This document shows, one piece after another, positions 43,999 through 54,072 of a stretch of 64,000 bases of DNA; position 1 is the first letter of the stretch; each line of letters opens with the position of its first letter. The translations under genes were made by a program, and so were the position numbers. The DNA comes from Gautieria morchelliformis (lineage: Eukaryota > Basidiomycota > Agaricomycetes > Gomphales > Gomphaceae): assembly GCA_015179125.1 (NCBI GenBank), contig WHVA01000160.1:1-64000 (forward strand), in the 5' to 3' direction. The notes under the pieces are model-generated. The model saw nothing but the letters and a program-made list of their open reading frames with translations, was not told the DNA's origin and made no database searches.

Positions 43999-45363
43999 TC
44001 ATGCCATACCGCTTGTACTTATGAAGTGAATTGATCTTCGGTACTTGATAGCCATTCTGTAGCCGTCATTCCAGACGTTGTGCTTGGCCTGGACGTTGCC
44101 TACTAATAAGCTTCTTCCAGTATCCTTGTGGGTATTCCCGGGAACACCGCTAGGCATGATATTGATGTACAGCACCCACAGAAACTGGAAATGAGGTCCC
44201 GCGAGGACACGGTACACTTCTTCCCAAGTTGCCAAGTCCACCCCAGGGGGGCAACGGAGATTGAGAGGACCTACACGTAAGTCTATATGATGTATATGGT
44301 TGGATGTGTCGACAGTAGACAAGACCTTCATCAAGTTGGATAGGCTGTTATGTCGCATTTTCATGTGAACCAGAAACATTTCAATATTAATATTCCAGTT
44401 GAATGCCAGATTGACAGGAACCAGGACTTTTGCGTCCAAGTCAGGCAAAGGTCTGGTGTTCAATCAAAGAGGTGGTCACTCACACACATCTGGTAGGGTA
44501 ATAAGGACATGCTTGAGTGAGCTGCCGATGGCGCGAAGTAGCTGATTGACACTGTCATCTTGAAGGGCACACAGGCTTATGTGCAATGTATGGATATGCG
44601 TTATGTCCGAATGTGACCGAGGACCAAGCAGCCAGTTAATAAGTTCATAATTGTTGTCCTTGAACGTCATATCCAGGCGGGTAAGGTGAGAAATGTGACG
44701 CCGCTCGAACGTCTGGTTATTGTCGTCCGCTTGGGGTCTTCCAATGCCAGGGGATTCAGATAAGACACTCATTACGTGTCGAGTTGAGCTAGGGAGAGGC
44801 CTGTCAGGCTTCTGGCGTGACTTAAAAAGCTCATAAATTCATCCATGGAAATAAATTGAGCGTCGTTGATACCTATGAACGCCATCGAGGGCAGCTCGAC
44901 TACCCGGCAAAGCGATCATCCTGAAATCTGCTGACAAGACATTCCAAGGCAGGCCAGAAATTTTGAGTTCCTGCACATGGGTGACCTTGTGCAATAGTGA
45001 GGAGAGTGGTTTGTCTATTGCAGTCCAACCTTGGCACCAGGCCTCAGAGTGTGTAGAGGGTAGATAGCACCACAAGTCAGGTAGCTCCAGCACTCGGATG
45101 TAACTGGCAAGATGGGGCCAATGAGTAAAAAATGATCCAGTCACTGGACTTCTGTGTGTATCTCGTGCAGTCTCTGGACTTCTGACTGTATCTCGTGAGG
45201 CGCCCATGCTTTAAATGTTATGTGGTGAAGAGGCAACGTTGGCTTGAGGGAAGCCATAAAATGCAAACAAACGAGAGGCGAGCAGGTGGCAGAGGCTAAT
45301 ATAGTCCTTCTTGTCAACATGACCGATAATCTCCTCAATGAGTTCAAGGGCTAGACTATTCAT
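43999..45363 (-). pseudogene. F-box/LRR-like protein gene, frameshifted
   Basis: The minus strand starts MNSLALELIEEIIGHVDKKD and continues YISLCHLLASRLF, the form of an F-box (L-P-x-E-L-I-E-x-I-I). Leucine-rich segments follow: SYIRVLELPDLWCYLP, VTHVQELKISGLPW, RSLTGLSLAQLD, HISHLTRLDMTF, HIHTLHISLCALQDDSV and, after an intron ending near 44430, DLRVGPLNLRCPPGVDLATW. Frame changes near 45290, 45150 and 44890 break the chain, and a 30-bp tandem duplication lies near 45140-45200. Relatives are the large Agaricomycete F-box family that would present substrates to an SCF ubiquitin ligase. It is probably a pseudogene, although a more elaborate exon structure cannot be excluded. Confidence 0.55.
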
Positions 45364-46169
45364 GGTCGTTCGTAGAATTGCTGGGGTAGTGGCATTCACT
45401 TCAGAATATGTTGGCTAGACGCTGAATGGCAAAGCTAAAGGCTCGGAGCTCAATTTCCTGAGGTGTGACGTGCCTCATATATCTTGTTTGTATCAGTATG
45501 TACTCACACTCACAAGTGGCTGACTATCCGTACCCTTAAATTCCTACGAATACAGCACAAAGGAAACTAGACTGTGAAAAATGAGTGTGCATGCGGAAAG
45601 AAATCCCAAAAAAAGGTCCTTCACCTGTGCAATGATGCTGGTGCGATGCGTGCAGGGCGAAGAGGATTGTGCGTGGTCGCTGCGAAATAGAGACCCCTGC
45701 TGAGGTAAGATATGTGTGAGCGCTAACGTTCATGAGCGCAAATGTCACCCCGGCCTACGACTCAGACGGAACGCACATTCCTGCGATGGTGTTGGGGAAG
45801 GCACATTGGTCAAGGTAAGTTGCAGGTCGCAGCTCGACTGTCTCTCCAAGGAATAAAGCCACCTCCTCCACATCTTCATCGTGTCCTACAACCGCAAACC
45901 TTGGTAGAGTAACTTACATGACTTCTAAAGGGGTTGGTGTACATCCCGAGATGCCGTCAATCAGTGACTCCTTCAAGGAAGGTAAAACACCAAGTCAGCC
46001 TCACGGGCCACAATCCCGGCTAAATAGCCCATACTTAGGTGTTTGGAAGAAATGAGTAAAGGGCCACATAACAATTGAAGGAGGCAAGGGTTAATGGGTC
46101 GAGGGGGAGGACTGTCAAAGCGAGGGGATGGCAGGTAGATGATAAGATTCAAGAACGGCTTTCTCAATG
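45364..46169. other. no supported gene
   Basis: Short overlapping frames only. The first bases after 45363 would be the promoter side of the F-box gene. Confidence 0.4.
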
Positions 46170-46540
46170 AAACACTTCTGCTCGACCTACCTCAGTGGCT
46201 GCTGCAGAATCTCATACAGCCTCCTTCAACAGGATTCTGCAACCTCCTCATGATTGGTGCGTCTGTTACCACATACCCAGCCTGAGGGTCATATTTCTGA
46301 CTTCCTTGGGGCGCCGATCCATCCTACCACCCTACCCTCATCATACTCCTGTTCCATAAGCCACCCTCAAAGAGGATGTCCTGGCCATCGTCGCCACCGT
46401 CTGCTCTTTTCGCTTTGAAAGAGGTGGAAACCGTTGCGCTCTCGGATATGGGCACATAGGTATGGGTATCGGCATGGGCATGACACTTAGGCTGAAAACG
46501 CGGCATATGATTTCTAATCGCAAGCACAGAGAGCAGAATA
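46170..46540 (-). repeat. R350 dispersed repeat, copy 2
   Basis: Minus-strand counterpart of 40141-40504, with small indels. Its ends correspond to those of copy 1. Confidence 0.65.
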
Positions 46541-48059
46541 TTTGTGATGTAACGGTCACAAGTTCTCGCCGACTAAGTAGAACCGGATCCCGACACAGCT
46601 CAGTTCATCCTGACATGTTTCCCTATGTTATCCTTATGCGTGCGCTTCGTGTGCCACAATATTTCTCCCCTTCTGCGGGCCCACATGTCCCCCTCTCCGA
46701 TCTACTCTGTCAAAGTTGCGGCTTTTGACCCTCCTATGGAAACATGTCAGCATTATCATTACTTCACCTCAGCCCATCCTATGTATATGACTACATGCTC
46801 CATTTCTGCGAGTAGTTTCTGCTTTCCAACGTCTTGCTGCTGTATGAGGAGTGCGATCAGATCCCAACAGATCCCATCCTCAGCTCACATCCTATTCAGA
46901 ACAGATGGAGAAATCAAGTCGAGCCCTCGCGGGCAGGCATCTCTTTTATAACAAACGCCAATGTCAGTGCAACATTTCTTCTGAGGCTCCATATTGATGT
47001 ATGTGTTTCATGCGTTCTTGTTTCGAATTGGTAATTATCCATTTATTCATGAATTCCACCCGTTTCAATCCTGAAGCGCACACTCGCCGACTGCAAGTTT
47101 TATTTTGTGTGGGAAGTTCATGTTATCATTGTTCGAATGTGTTTGGAGCTTGCAGATAAAGCAATTTACTTTACTATGCATGACTCGTCGAGGATGGCAA
47201 TGTGTTGGCACCGCAAAGGCTCTGCATCTCCTACATCTACTTGACACCCTCTCCCTTGCTTCAGCGGACACTGTCCGGTCCCTTTCTTGTGGCAAAGGAC
47301 CTTCCAACGCAACTCCACAATGAAAAGCAGCTCCGTCTAATTGCCCAGGTTGGTGGCGTGGGAGAATGCAGAACACCATGTTCAAGCTCCGACGACTGTG
47401 GTGCAAACATTCGCACATGCTAACATAAGCCGGTGACGTGTGCGAGCCCAGGCACAGACAAAGGGATGGGATCGACAAGGAGCACAGTAAAGTACAACGA
47501 TATCCTTGTACTTTACAAGACAAAGGACCTCACTATAATTAGGATAATGTCCATGTATTTAAGGCAGTGACTCGAGTCGCTGCAGACTATCGAATTGACT
47601 ACCCATCATATCTTATCTTGTGAGTGCCTTCGACCTATAATGATGCAGGCCACCTGTTCCTCGACATTATCTTCCCATCCGTGTCCAGGTCTTCCACCAC
47701 TCCGTGCTGGCGCCAGAAGCTGAGAGTGCCTGCGGCTCGTGAGTCGATGCGCATCTGCTCCGTCTGTCCCCCTAAGCAAGGATCTCCATGCAGAGAATGC
47801 TCGCCCACATCGCCCCGCGTGGCACTGGCATATCATCTGGCATCGAGAAATGGGAGTGCAACAGGAAATACAGCACCATGCATGCTGGTGGGGCGTGTGC
47901 GTGGCACAGGCACGGAAAACACTTCTAGTTTACTTACATGGCAAGCACTGTCCCACAGAAACTGGAGAGTAAGTAAGATGTCAGCAGAAAAGAGCATACC
48001 ACCTACTTTGGAGAATGGCAGGAGCATAGACCCCAATTTTAAATGCGTGGACCCTTGTC
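46541..48059. other. no supported gene
   Basis: ORFs of up to 150 codons overlap on both strands (47065-47523 minus, 47624-48082 plus) without recognisable motifs. The stretch separates R350 copy 2 from permease relic copy 2. Confidence 0.4.
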
Positions 48060-48305
48060 GTCTTCATAGGATAGTTTTGTAGATCCAGAGTTTACAGTAA
48101 TTAGATGTGGCATACGACAGGAAGGTAATACTGGGCGCAGCCTTAATGTGGCCAGTAACAATACACCCGGCAGCCAAGCCGACAAGAATACTGATATTTT
48201 TCAGGAAGGAAGACCCACACAACTCTGTGAGAACTATGGCTGATGAACGATAAGAATGAGATGCCGATAAATTCAGGAGAGCCCAATGGCAGCTGCCGTG
48301 GTACA
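48060..48305 (-). pseudogene. purine permease (NAT/NCS2) relic, copy 2
   Basis: The minus strand carries LGSPEFIGI in one frame, then IVLTELCGSSFLKNISILVG and LAAGCIVTG, IKAAPSITFL and KLWIYK, the same transmembrane region as 39960-40140 and a little beyond. One frame change separates the first two blocks. Unlike copy 1 it is not cut by R350 at GYIDG. The rest of the gene is absent. Confidence 0.6.
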
Positions 48306-48334
48306 AGTGTGAAATAATCCTATGTGGAAGAAAT

Positions 48335-49247
48335 CAATGGATAAAGAGTATGAGGCCCTAATCAACAAGGGAGTGTGGGTATGAGCCAAACCACATCCTG
48401 GAGCCAATATTCTGGGAAATAAATGGGTCTACCTTTGGAAATGTAATCCAGAAGGGAAACCAATAATGCCTAAATCGAGAATGGTCGCCCAAGGCCTCAC
48501 ACAGAAGTTTGGAGTTGACTATGATGAGACATACTCACCTGTTGCTCCGTTATCCTCCCTATGGATTATATGTGCCATTGCTGCTAGGAACGACTGGGCT
48601 ATTCATCAAATGGATGTGGACTATAGATACCTCAATGCTACGTTGCCTGAACCTATATACATGAAGCAGCCATATGGATATGAGTCTGGAGACAAAGACA
48701 AAGTGCTCCTTATGAAGAAAGCACTTTATGGCCTCAAACAATCTGGAAGGGAATGGTACAAACGTCTAAGTGGTGAATTCCACAAATTAGGATTCACTAC
48801 GTCAGTCACAGTTGGAGCTGTGTTTTATAGACATAGTGGGGAAAGGGGCATGTGATCATTGCAACAGCTGGGGACGACCTCACCATCACAGCAGAAAATC
48901 AGTCAGTCCTGGATGAAGTTACATGAGATCTTGCTCATGTCTTCAGTATGAAAGATCTAGGTGAGATTCATTGGTTATTGAACCTCAAAATTGAAAGGGA
49001 CTGGCAAAATAAAACCATTGCAATTTCACAACCTGCATACATCAAGAAAATTATCAAAAGATTCAATCTCAAAGATGCGATGACTTATGCTATGCCTCTT
49101 GATCCTGCCGTTAAATTATCTAAAGACCAATGTCCTTCTACAGAGAGAGGCAAGAAAGCTATGTTGAAATTTCCATACAGGCAAGCCATAGGATCTGACA
49201 TTGCGTTTGCAAAATATATGGATGAGGAGATGGCACAAATGCTCTGA
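48335..49247 (+). pseudogene. Ty1/copia reverse transcriptase fragment
   Basis: The plus strand reads EYEALINKGVWV, KWVYLWKCNPEGKPIMPKSR, VAQGLTQKFGVDYDETYSPV, AIHQMDVDYRYLNATLPEPI, YMKQPYGYE, KKALYGLKQSGREWYKRL and, after a frame change near 48855, AGDDLTI, MKDLGEIHWLLNLKIERD and SQPAYIKKIIKRFNL. This is the copia polyprotein reverse transcriptase. The YVDD box has become AGDD. After YRQAIGSDIAFA the sequence leaves the family, with residues between GS and DIAFA deleted. Integrase, RNase H and LTRs are not attached. Confidence 0.75.
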
Positions 49248-50962
49248 GTCTGAGCATTCATGCCGTCTCCTCATCATGCCATTCAAACTTTTTTGTGGCA
49301 TTGGATCTGCTGGCCTCCTCCGAGTCTCCCTGAAGCTGCGTTATGAGGCAATGGGCTGCGACTGACCTGCGTTCTGCTTGAGTGAGGCTGCAAACTGTTG
49401 TTGGTTATAATGTCGATAGTAAAGTGAATAGAAATGTGAGTTAAAATTCTAGTAGAAGTTAAATCGAGTGAAGTCCGATGAATCAAGGTATGTAATGGCA
49501 ACCCTAGCTGGCCATGGAGATCACACTACCACACAACTGACAAGGGGAAATCCAAAGTATGTATAAATGAACAGAGTATACAAGAGAAGGGATTCTCACC
49601 TGACAAGGGGAAATCCAAAGAGAAAAGTCTAAGGCCCCCCAATGTCAGGGAGCCCGTATTATACTACGCTCCGCAGCCAAGGACAATACTTGGCACTCGC
49701 CATCAACCCTGCATCCCCCTGACCTCCCTGACCCTTTATCGACCCTTGATGCCACCTACTACATGAGCTGCTTGACTCCCAACACTGTTCCAAGAGTGGA
49801 AGTCCAAAAGTGGAGTGGAATTGGCAAGGTGAACAGAACTGGAAGTTGAATCAGAAATGGAGTCGGAACTTGGCATGGTGTTGGAACTGGAAAACCAGGT
49901 GTTGCCTGACAAGGTATATGCATCTTACTATAGGATTGATAGAAGTCAGACGGCTGTAGCTTGAAGGGACTAGTGAAATTTTCACTATTGAACCTAGCAT
50001 ACAGGTGAAGGTATTTAACTAGTTAGAAAAACGATTGGGTTTCTCATGTGTTATGAAGTTGAAACAAAAGAACTAACATATAGGGTGATAGGCATAGACA
50101 TGAATGAATGATAGGAGTGGAAAAGAGTCACTTGTGGAATGTGATGGAGTGTAAAGTATAATGGTAGAAAAGGAATGCGGGGTTGAAAGAAAATAGGAGA
50201 TACGGTGGAGACGTATGCAGGGTTGACTTGTCATGTCACATCCCTTGATCAGGTCACATGACCATTTGGTGTGTATGTCTTGGGACCAGGCTCAGCGTGT
50301 TGTACAGGTAGGATAGGGGTGTTCTGGACTCTGATAGCACATGGTGTCGAGTTCCATGTTATCTGAGTAATCAGATTGAGCAGGTTAAGTGGATTCAGGT
50401 GTAGGCGCATTAGCTCAGCGATCTCGGTGATCGGTCAAGCTGCATAGGCGGATGTTTATAACTGTCATATATATGTATATATAGCTTAGCTAACCTATAT
50501 TTCATAAAATATATCACAATTGAGGCAGTTATAAGGCATGCTTAATCCTAGCCCTAAAGTTCTTTCTCACAGTCTGCTGTGCCCCCAGGAAAGGGTGTAT
50601 ACCCTATTGCCTAAACATCAATAGTTATATATCTTTGTACTATACATGCATATTATTTTAAACATCTCTTATAATCAGATCTATCAGCCATATATAATAA
50701 TATAGTACAGTTATTTTAGTTTCTCTCTAGTACCATTATTGGATTAGATATGGAATTACCTTTCTTTTTCAGTTTTTTTCAGTCGGCACCTTACATTATG
50801 CAAAGTGCTGTAAAATATCAGAACATTCCAAAAAAATTTAGGATATATGCAATATACAAGTTGCTCAAAAGGATGGACTATGAGTTCAGTTAGGGTTGAT
50901 ATTTTAAAAGATGTCTAATATATCCTAGAAGAAGGTACATTGTTGTCAATCTGAACATCCTC
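49248..50962. other. no supported gene; AT-rich
   Basis: Stop-rich on both strands, with AT-rich sequence around 50450-50900. A short direct repeat (CTGACAAGGGGAAATCCAAAG) occurs near 49538 and 49598. No LTR or gene was recognised. Confidence 0.45.
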
Positions 50963-51890
50963 CTAGTAGTGTCTACCCTTCTTCTTTGGAAGTTTAATAT
51001 AGTCCTCTATACACTGCGTTGTAGCAAAATCTTCCTCCCGTACCCAAGTGTGATCTTCATAGTTTTTCCATTGAACGAAGTATTCTTTTCTCTTGCATTT
51101 TGTCCTATGATCTAGTATTTTTTTGACTTCATATGTATCTTATGTATCGTCCATATCTTGATTAGATTCATTTGTATCTGCACCTACTAATAATCATGCT
51201 TGATACTTAGACATTTTCTTTGCATCTTCTGTAATATCCTTTAGAGTTGAGATTCTCAGTGACTCAAAGTCGAGGGTATCAGTTGATGGATAGTCAAAAT
51301 GGCTCTCCATCCATGATATATCATTACGTTGTGCTTGAAGCTCTCCTAATTTAACAAACCATTTGATATCAAGTAGCAAGCATGCTATTCTAAACTGCAA
51401 AGAGAATATCTTGGGATTTGATGTTTAGACAGGCTTCTGATTATTTAACTTCTTAAATGTTATTCCTAACTCTGCAAAGAGCTTTCTATCTTTGATCTCA
51501 AACTACAAAATCTTTCATTGTAGTGCTTCTCCATATCTGATAGTTCAGCATTCTTCTGCTTCTGAATTGGATGGCAGAAGTCCATGTCTTCCAATCTACC
51601 TTCCTTTACTACTTGTTTCACAAATAGTGTATAGCCTCCATCAAGGGCCATATGATCTGCCTTATCCATCGTATCTCTTAAGTTGATTTTTCTGTGAACA
51701 TTGCTCCATCAGAGTGGTTACATAGCAATGAATCAGAAACAAACAAAGCCATCCCATGAGGATCAATAATTACTTGAATTCTCATTCCAGAATTCCTTCA
51801 TTTATGTGACCATTGTACTTTAGATGATCTTCCCATTTCTGTTCCTCTTGTGTCATGACCATTGAGGAATAAAGTTATTGTGTTGAAACC
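50963..51890 (-). pseudogene. DDE transposase joined to a chromodomain
   Basis: The minus strand first shows a DDE-type transposase core: LNGHDTRGTEMGRSSKVQWS, VIIDPHGMALFVSDSLL, DHMALDGGYTLFVKQVV, MDFCHPI, KHYNERFCSLRSKIESS and QFRIACLLLDIKWFVKLGEL. I assign it to the DDE_Tnp_4-like (Harbinger-type) group from the N-E-R-F-x-S-L-R-S-x-I-E-S-S block. In the same frame as the last part (51400-51194), across a TGA at 51196-51194 and a TAA further on, follows a chromodomain: YEVKKILDHRTKCKRKEYFV, QWKNYEDHTWVREEDF and CIEDYI, ending TAG at 50965-50963. There are at least one frameshift (51400-51466) and two stops. Chromodomains bind methylated histone tails and could steer insertion. Confidence 0.55.
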
Positions 51891-52256
51891 CACATGGGTC
51901 AGGGCGACGAATTCGGCTTCAGTTGATGAGAGGGCCACTATTGATTGTTTCTGGCAACACCATGAAACAGTTCCACCATCAATCTGAAATAAATATGCTG
52001 AATACGAACACCTATGACTCTGTGAACCCCAATCCACATCTGAGTACCCCATCAAGCTGTCTCGATTTCTTCCAAGTTTCAGTTTGTAGTGCTTTGTGCC
52101 TTTTATATATTTAAAGACACGTTTCACTGCATTCCAATGTGTGCCACCTGGAATTTTCAAGAAATTGTGAGAGTCTCCTCGCTTGGCATGGCACTTCTGA
52201 GCCTGAAGTGGGTGAACGAGGAGGAAATATATGGATGCTACGCCAAATGCACCCAA
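51891..52256 (-). pseudogene. Ty1/copia RNase H fragment
   Basis: The minus strand reads HWNAVKRVFKYIKGTKHYKL, GYSDVDWGSQSHRCSYSAYL, GGTVSWCCQKQSIVALSSTE and AEFVALTH. These are the copia RNase H motifs (Y-x-D-A-D-W-G, SWSSKKQ, ALSSTEAEY). The order breaks right after ALTH, where the DDE transposase sequence starts. It reads opposite to the copia reverse transcriptase at 48.3-49.2 kb. Confidence 0.7.
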
Positions 52257-52776
52257 GGAGGCTCCAGCCCATCAAGTTTGGGGGAGTGTAGGGTTACTAG
52301 AGGCATAGACAAGATGGTCCCTGGAGGTAGAAAGCTGTATGTCTACCTAGTGCGGGCAGCAGCGCCACATAACGATCTGTGGCGCTACGTGGAACCCAGA
52401 GTCAGCTACGTAGTTGACGTAGTCTGCTAGTAGCGCCGGTGGCGCTGCGTAAATACGATAATGCGCTATTTCTTGTGCACGGTTGAATTGCATCTTATGC
52501 GTGTGCAGCTTTGCGTTTCGCCCATCTTGAGTACCAAGTGTTAAGCCCATAGAACCATGTCACGGAAACGTATCTGAACATCCACCCATGCATACAGCGC
52601 AGTTCGTCGACGTGCGTTCATTGCTCACCATCTCCAGAGGACCAGGAAGGGTTGGGGAACATCTGGAACACTGTAGAGTAAGAGGCGATATACTGTTCTT
52701 AAATTTAAACCTCACGGTGGGGTGATCCATATGCGGAATAGTCATCGGTGCTGGAGGGTGCGAGGCTCGGAGTCTG
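52257..52776. other. no supported gene
   Basis: Contains imperfect repeats of TGGCGCTACG / GTAGCGCC around 52378-52450 and a GGGGGAG run at 52280. No LTR boundary could be established. Confidence 0.35.
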
Positions 52777-53355
52777 CTAGGAGGACAGTGAGTGTTGGTT
52801 TGGCTGGTGACGCGACGACTCAGCATCGCGCAGTCGCTGAAGATGCTGGTACCCGGTCTCCTGAACGATCATACCGCTGCTGTGCTTGCGGTTTCCCTTG
52901 GAATGCGTTGCGAACTTGTCGAAAGCTCTACGGCATGCGGTGCAAGGGTTCAGTTTGTCGGCAAACATCGCAATTTGCTTGGTGGCTGCTTCTGCGCATG
53001 ACGGCGGCAAGAGGATGAGGATGAAGATGAAGGCACAGCCAAGCGCAATAAGCAAGATCTGCCACCATACGAGAGATCCACTGGTCTTGACTACCGCCAG
53101 GGATACAAGGGTGGGAAGCGGCGAGGGCGTTGACGATGTGGAACTGGCGATGGTGACGAGATCTGAAAGACAGACGCGAACACCTGGAAGGCTGGCTGGC
53201 AGGAGGTCATGCAGGTTCCGTTGACGGCCAGTGACTTCGCATTCATGCAGGGTCGGAAGTGGCACGCTGTCAGAGAATAAGATAGATTTGTACGTAAATT
53301 TGAACCTGAATGCTGCCCTGGCAGGACTAACCATGCGTATGCTGACTATAGACAA
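52777..53355 (-). CDS. hypothetical single-pass membrane protein
   Basis: A 192-codon minus-strand frame with a Ser/Thr/Pro-rich middle (SSTSSTPSPLPTLVS) followed by one strong transmembrane helix, LVWWQILLIALGCAFIFILI, and a Cys/His/charged tail. This layout (Ser/Thr-rich ectodomain, VWWQILLxALGCAFIF helix, basic tail) is frequent in small Agaricomycete membrane proteins of unknown function. The usual basic stretch after the helix is replaced by PPSCAEAATK, which may mark a frameshift. The start codon is not secure. No function is proposed. Confidence 0.4.
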   Translation of the reverse strand: MSIVSIRMVSPARAAFRFKFTYKSILFSDSVPLPTLHECEVTGRQRNLHDLLPASLPGVRVCLSDLVTIASSTSSTPSPLPTLVSLAVVKTSGSLVWWQILLIALGCAFIFILILLPPSCAEAATKQIAMFADKLNPCTACRRAFDKFATHSKGNRKHSSGMIVQETGYQHLQRLRDAESSRHQPNQHSLSS

Positions 53356-53397
53356 CTATATAGGAATTTCCAAAATTCAAATTCGCTACACGTATTA

Positions 53398-53885
53398 TGT
53401 TACCAGATCAAGCAATCTCCGGATTATCAAATACACAATTATTACTTAGTACGGTATAATAGGGTCTCATACATACCATCAAATACAAAGAAACGTCGAG
53501 ATCTCGGATCTATATCACCCGGGGTTAAAGAGCCCTTGTCCTCGACAAGGGAATGTACTCGGTAGCGTCGTGGTTGGAAATCCGTCTCACTTGCACGTCG
53601 GCCCGGGCACGACTGTGTCCCTCGCGTTGCAATTAATGTAGAAGACTTCTGTAACGACTTTAGAGTCGGAGCTCGAAGTGAATGCGACAGACTGAGGAAA
53701 TGGAGTTCTTAGGAGGGAGGAACTCGATATAACCAGTCTTTGTCAACAATAGATATGGGGTACTAGGAGTCTCAAGTATTTACAGGATAATTGGCATCAA
53801 CTTATATATGTCTTTCTCGTTCTATATTTGGCTCGGTCGGAGTCTGTAAGGTGTCGGCGTTAGTAAGCTCGCCCGGTTCCTTACA
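53398..53885 (-). repeat. candidate 3' LTR of gypsy A
   Basis: On the minus strand a polypurine tract (GCGAAGGAGGGCGAA, 53900-53886) is followed directly by TGTAAGGAACC at 53885; a matching end GGTAACA lies at 53404-53398, giving a 488-bp TG...CA interval. It contains a perfect 8-bp hairpin, CCCTTGTC-CTC-GACAAGGG, at 53533-53551. No second LTR copy exists in the window to confirm the ends. Confidence 0.45.
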
Positions 53886-54072
53886 TTCGCCCTCCTTCGC
53901 TACAAGGTAGTGAACATCAAATTCCCTGTGTGCAAACGTTGTGAGTTACTAACCAGATATTCCTAATCCGCAGTTTCCTGCATGTCATCAGCCGCGCCGC
54001 TGGTGCCTAGTCCTGCGACGCCGTTGATCAATTCCTGCACTACAAGTTCGAAGGCTTGTTGGTCAGCCGCGG

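Noticed and set aside
50405-50460. Box A-like ATTAGCTCAGCG suggesting a tRNA
   Set aside because: No matching box B, T arm or acceptor pairing at the right distance.
52278-52560. GGGGGAG followed by TGTAGGG, resembling a polypurine tract and LTR start on the plus strand
   Set aside because: The adjoining copia RNase H reads on the opposite strand and no LTR end or second copy was found.
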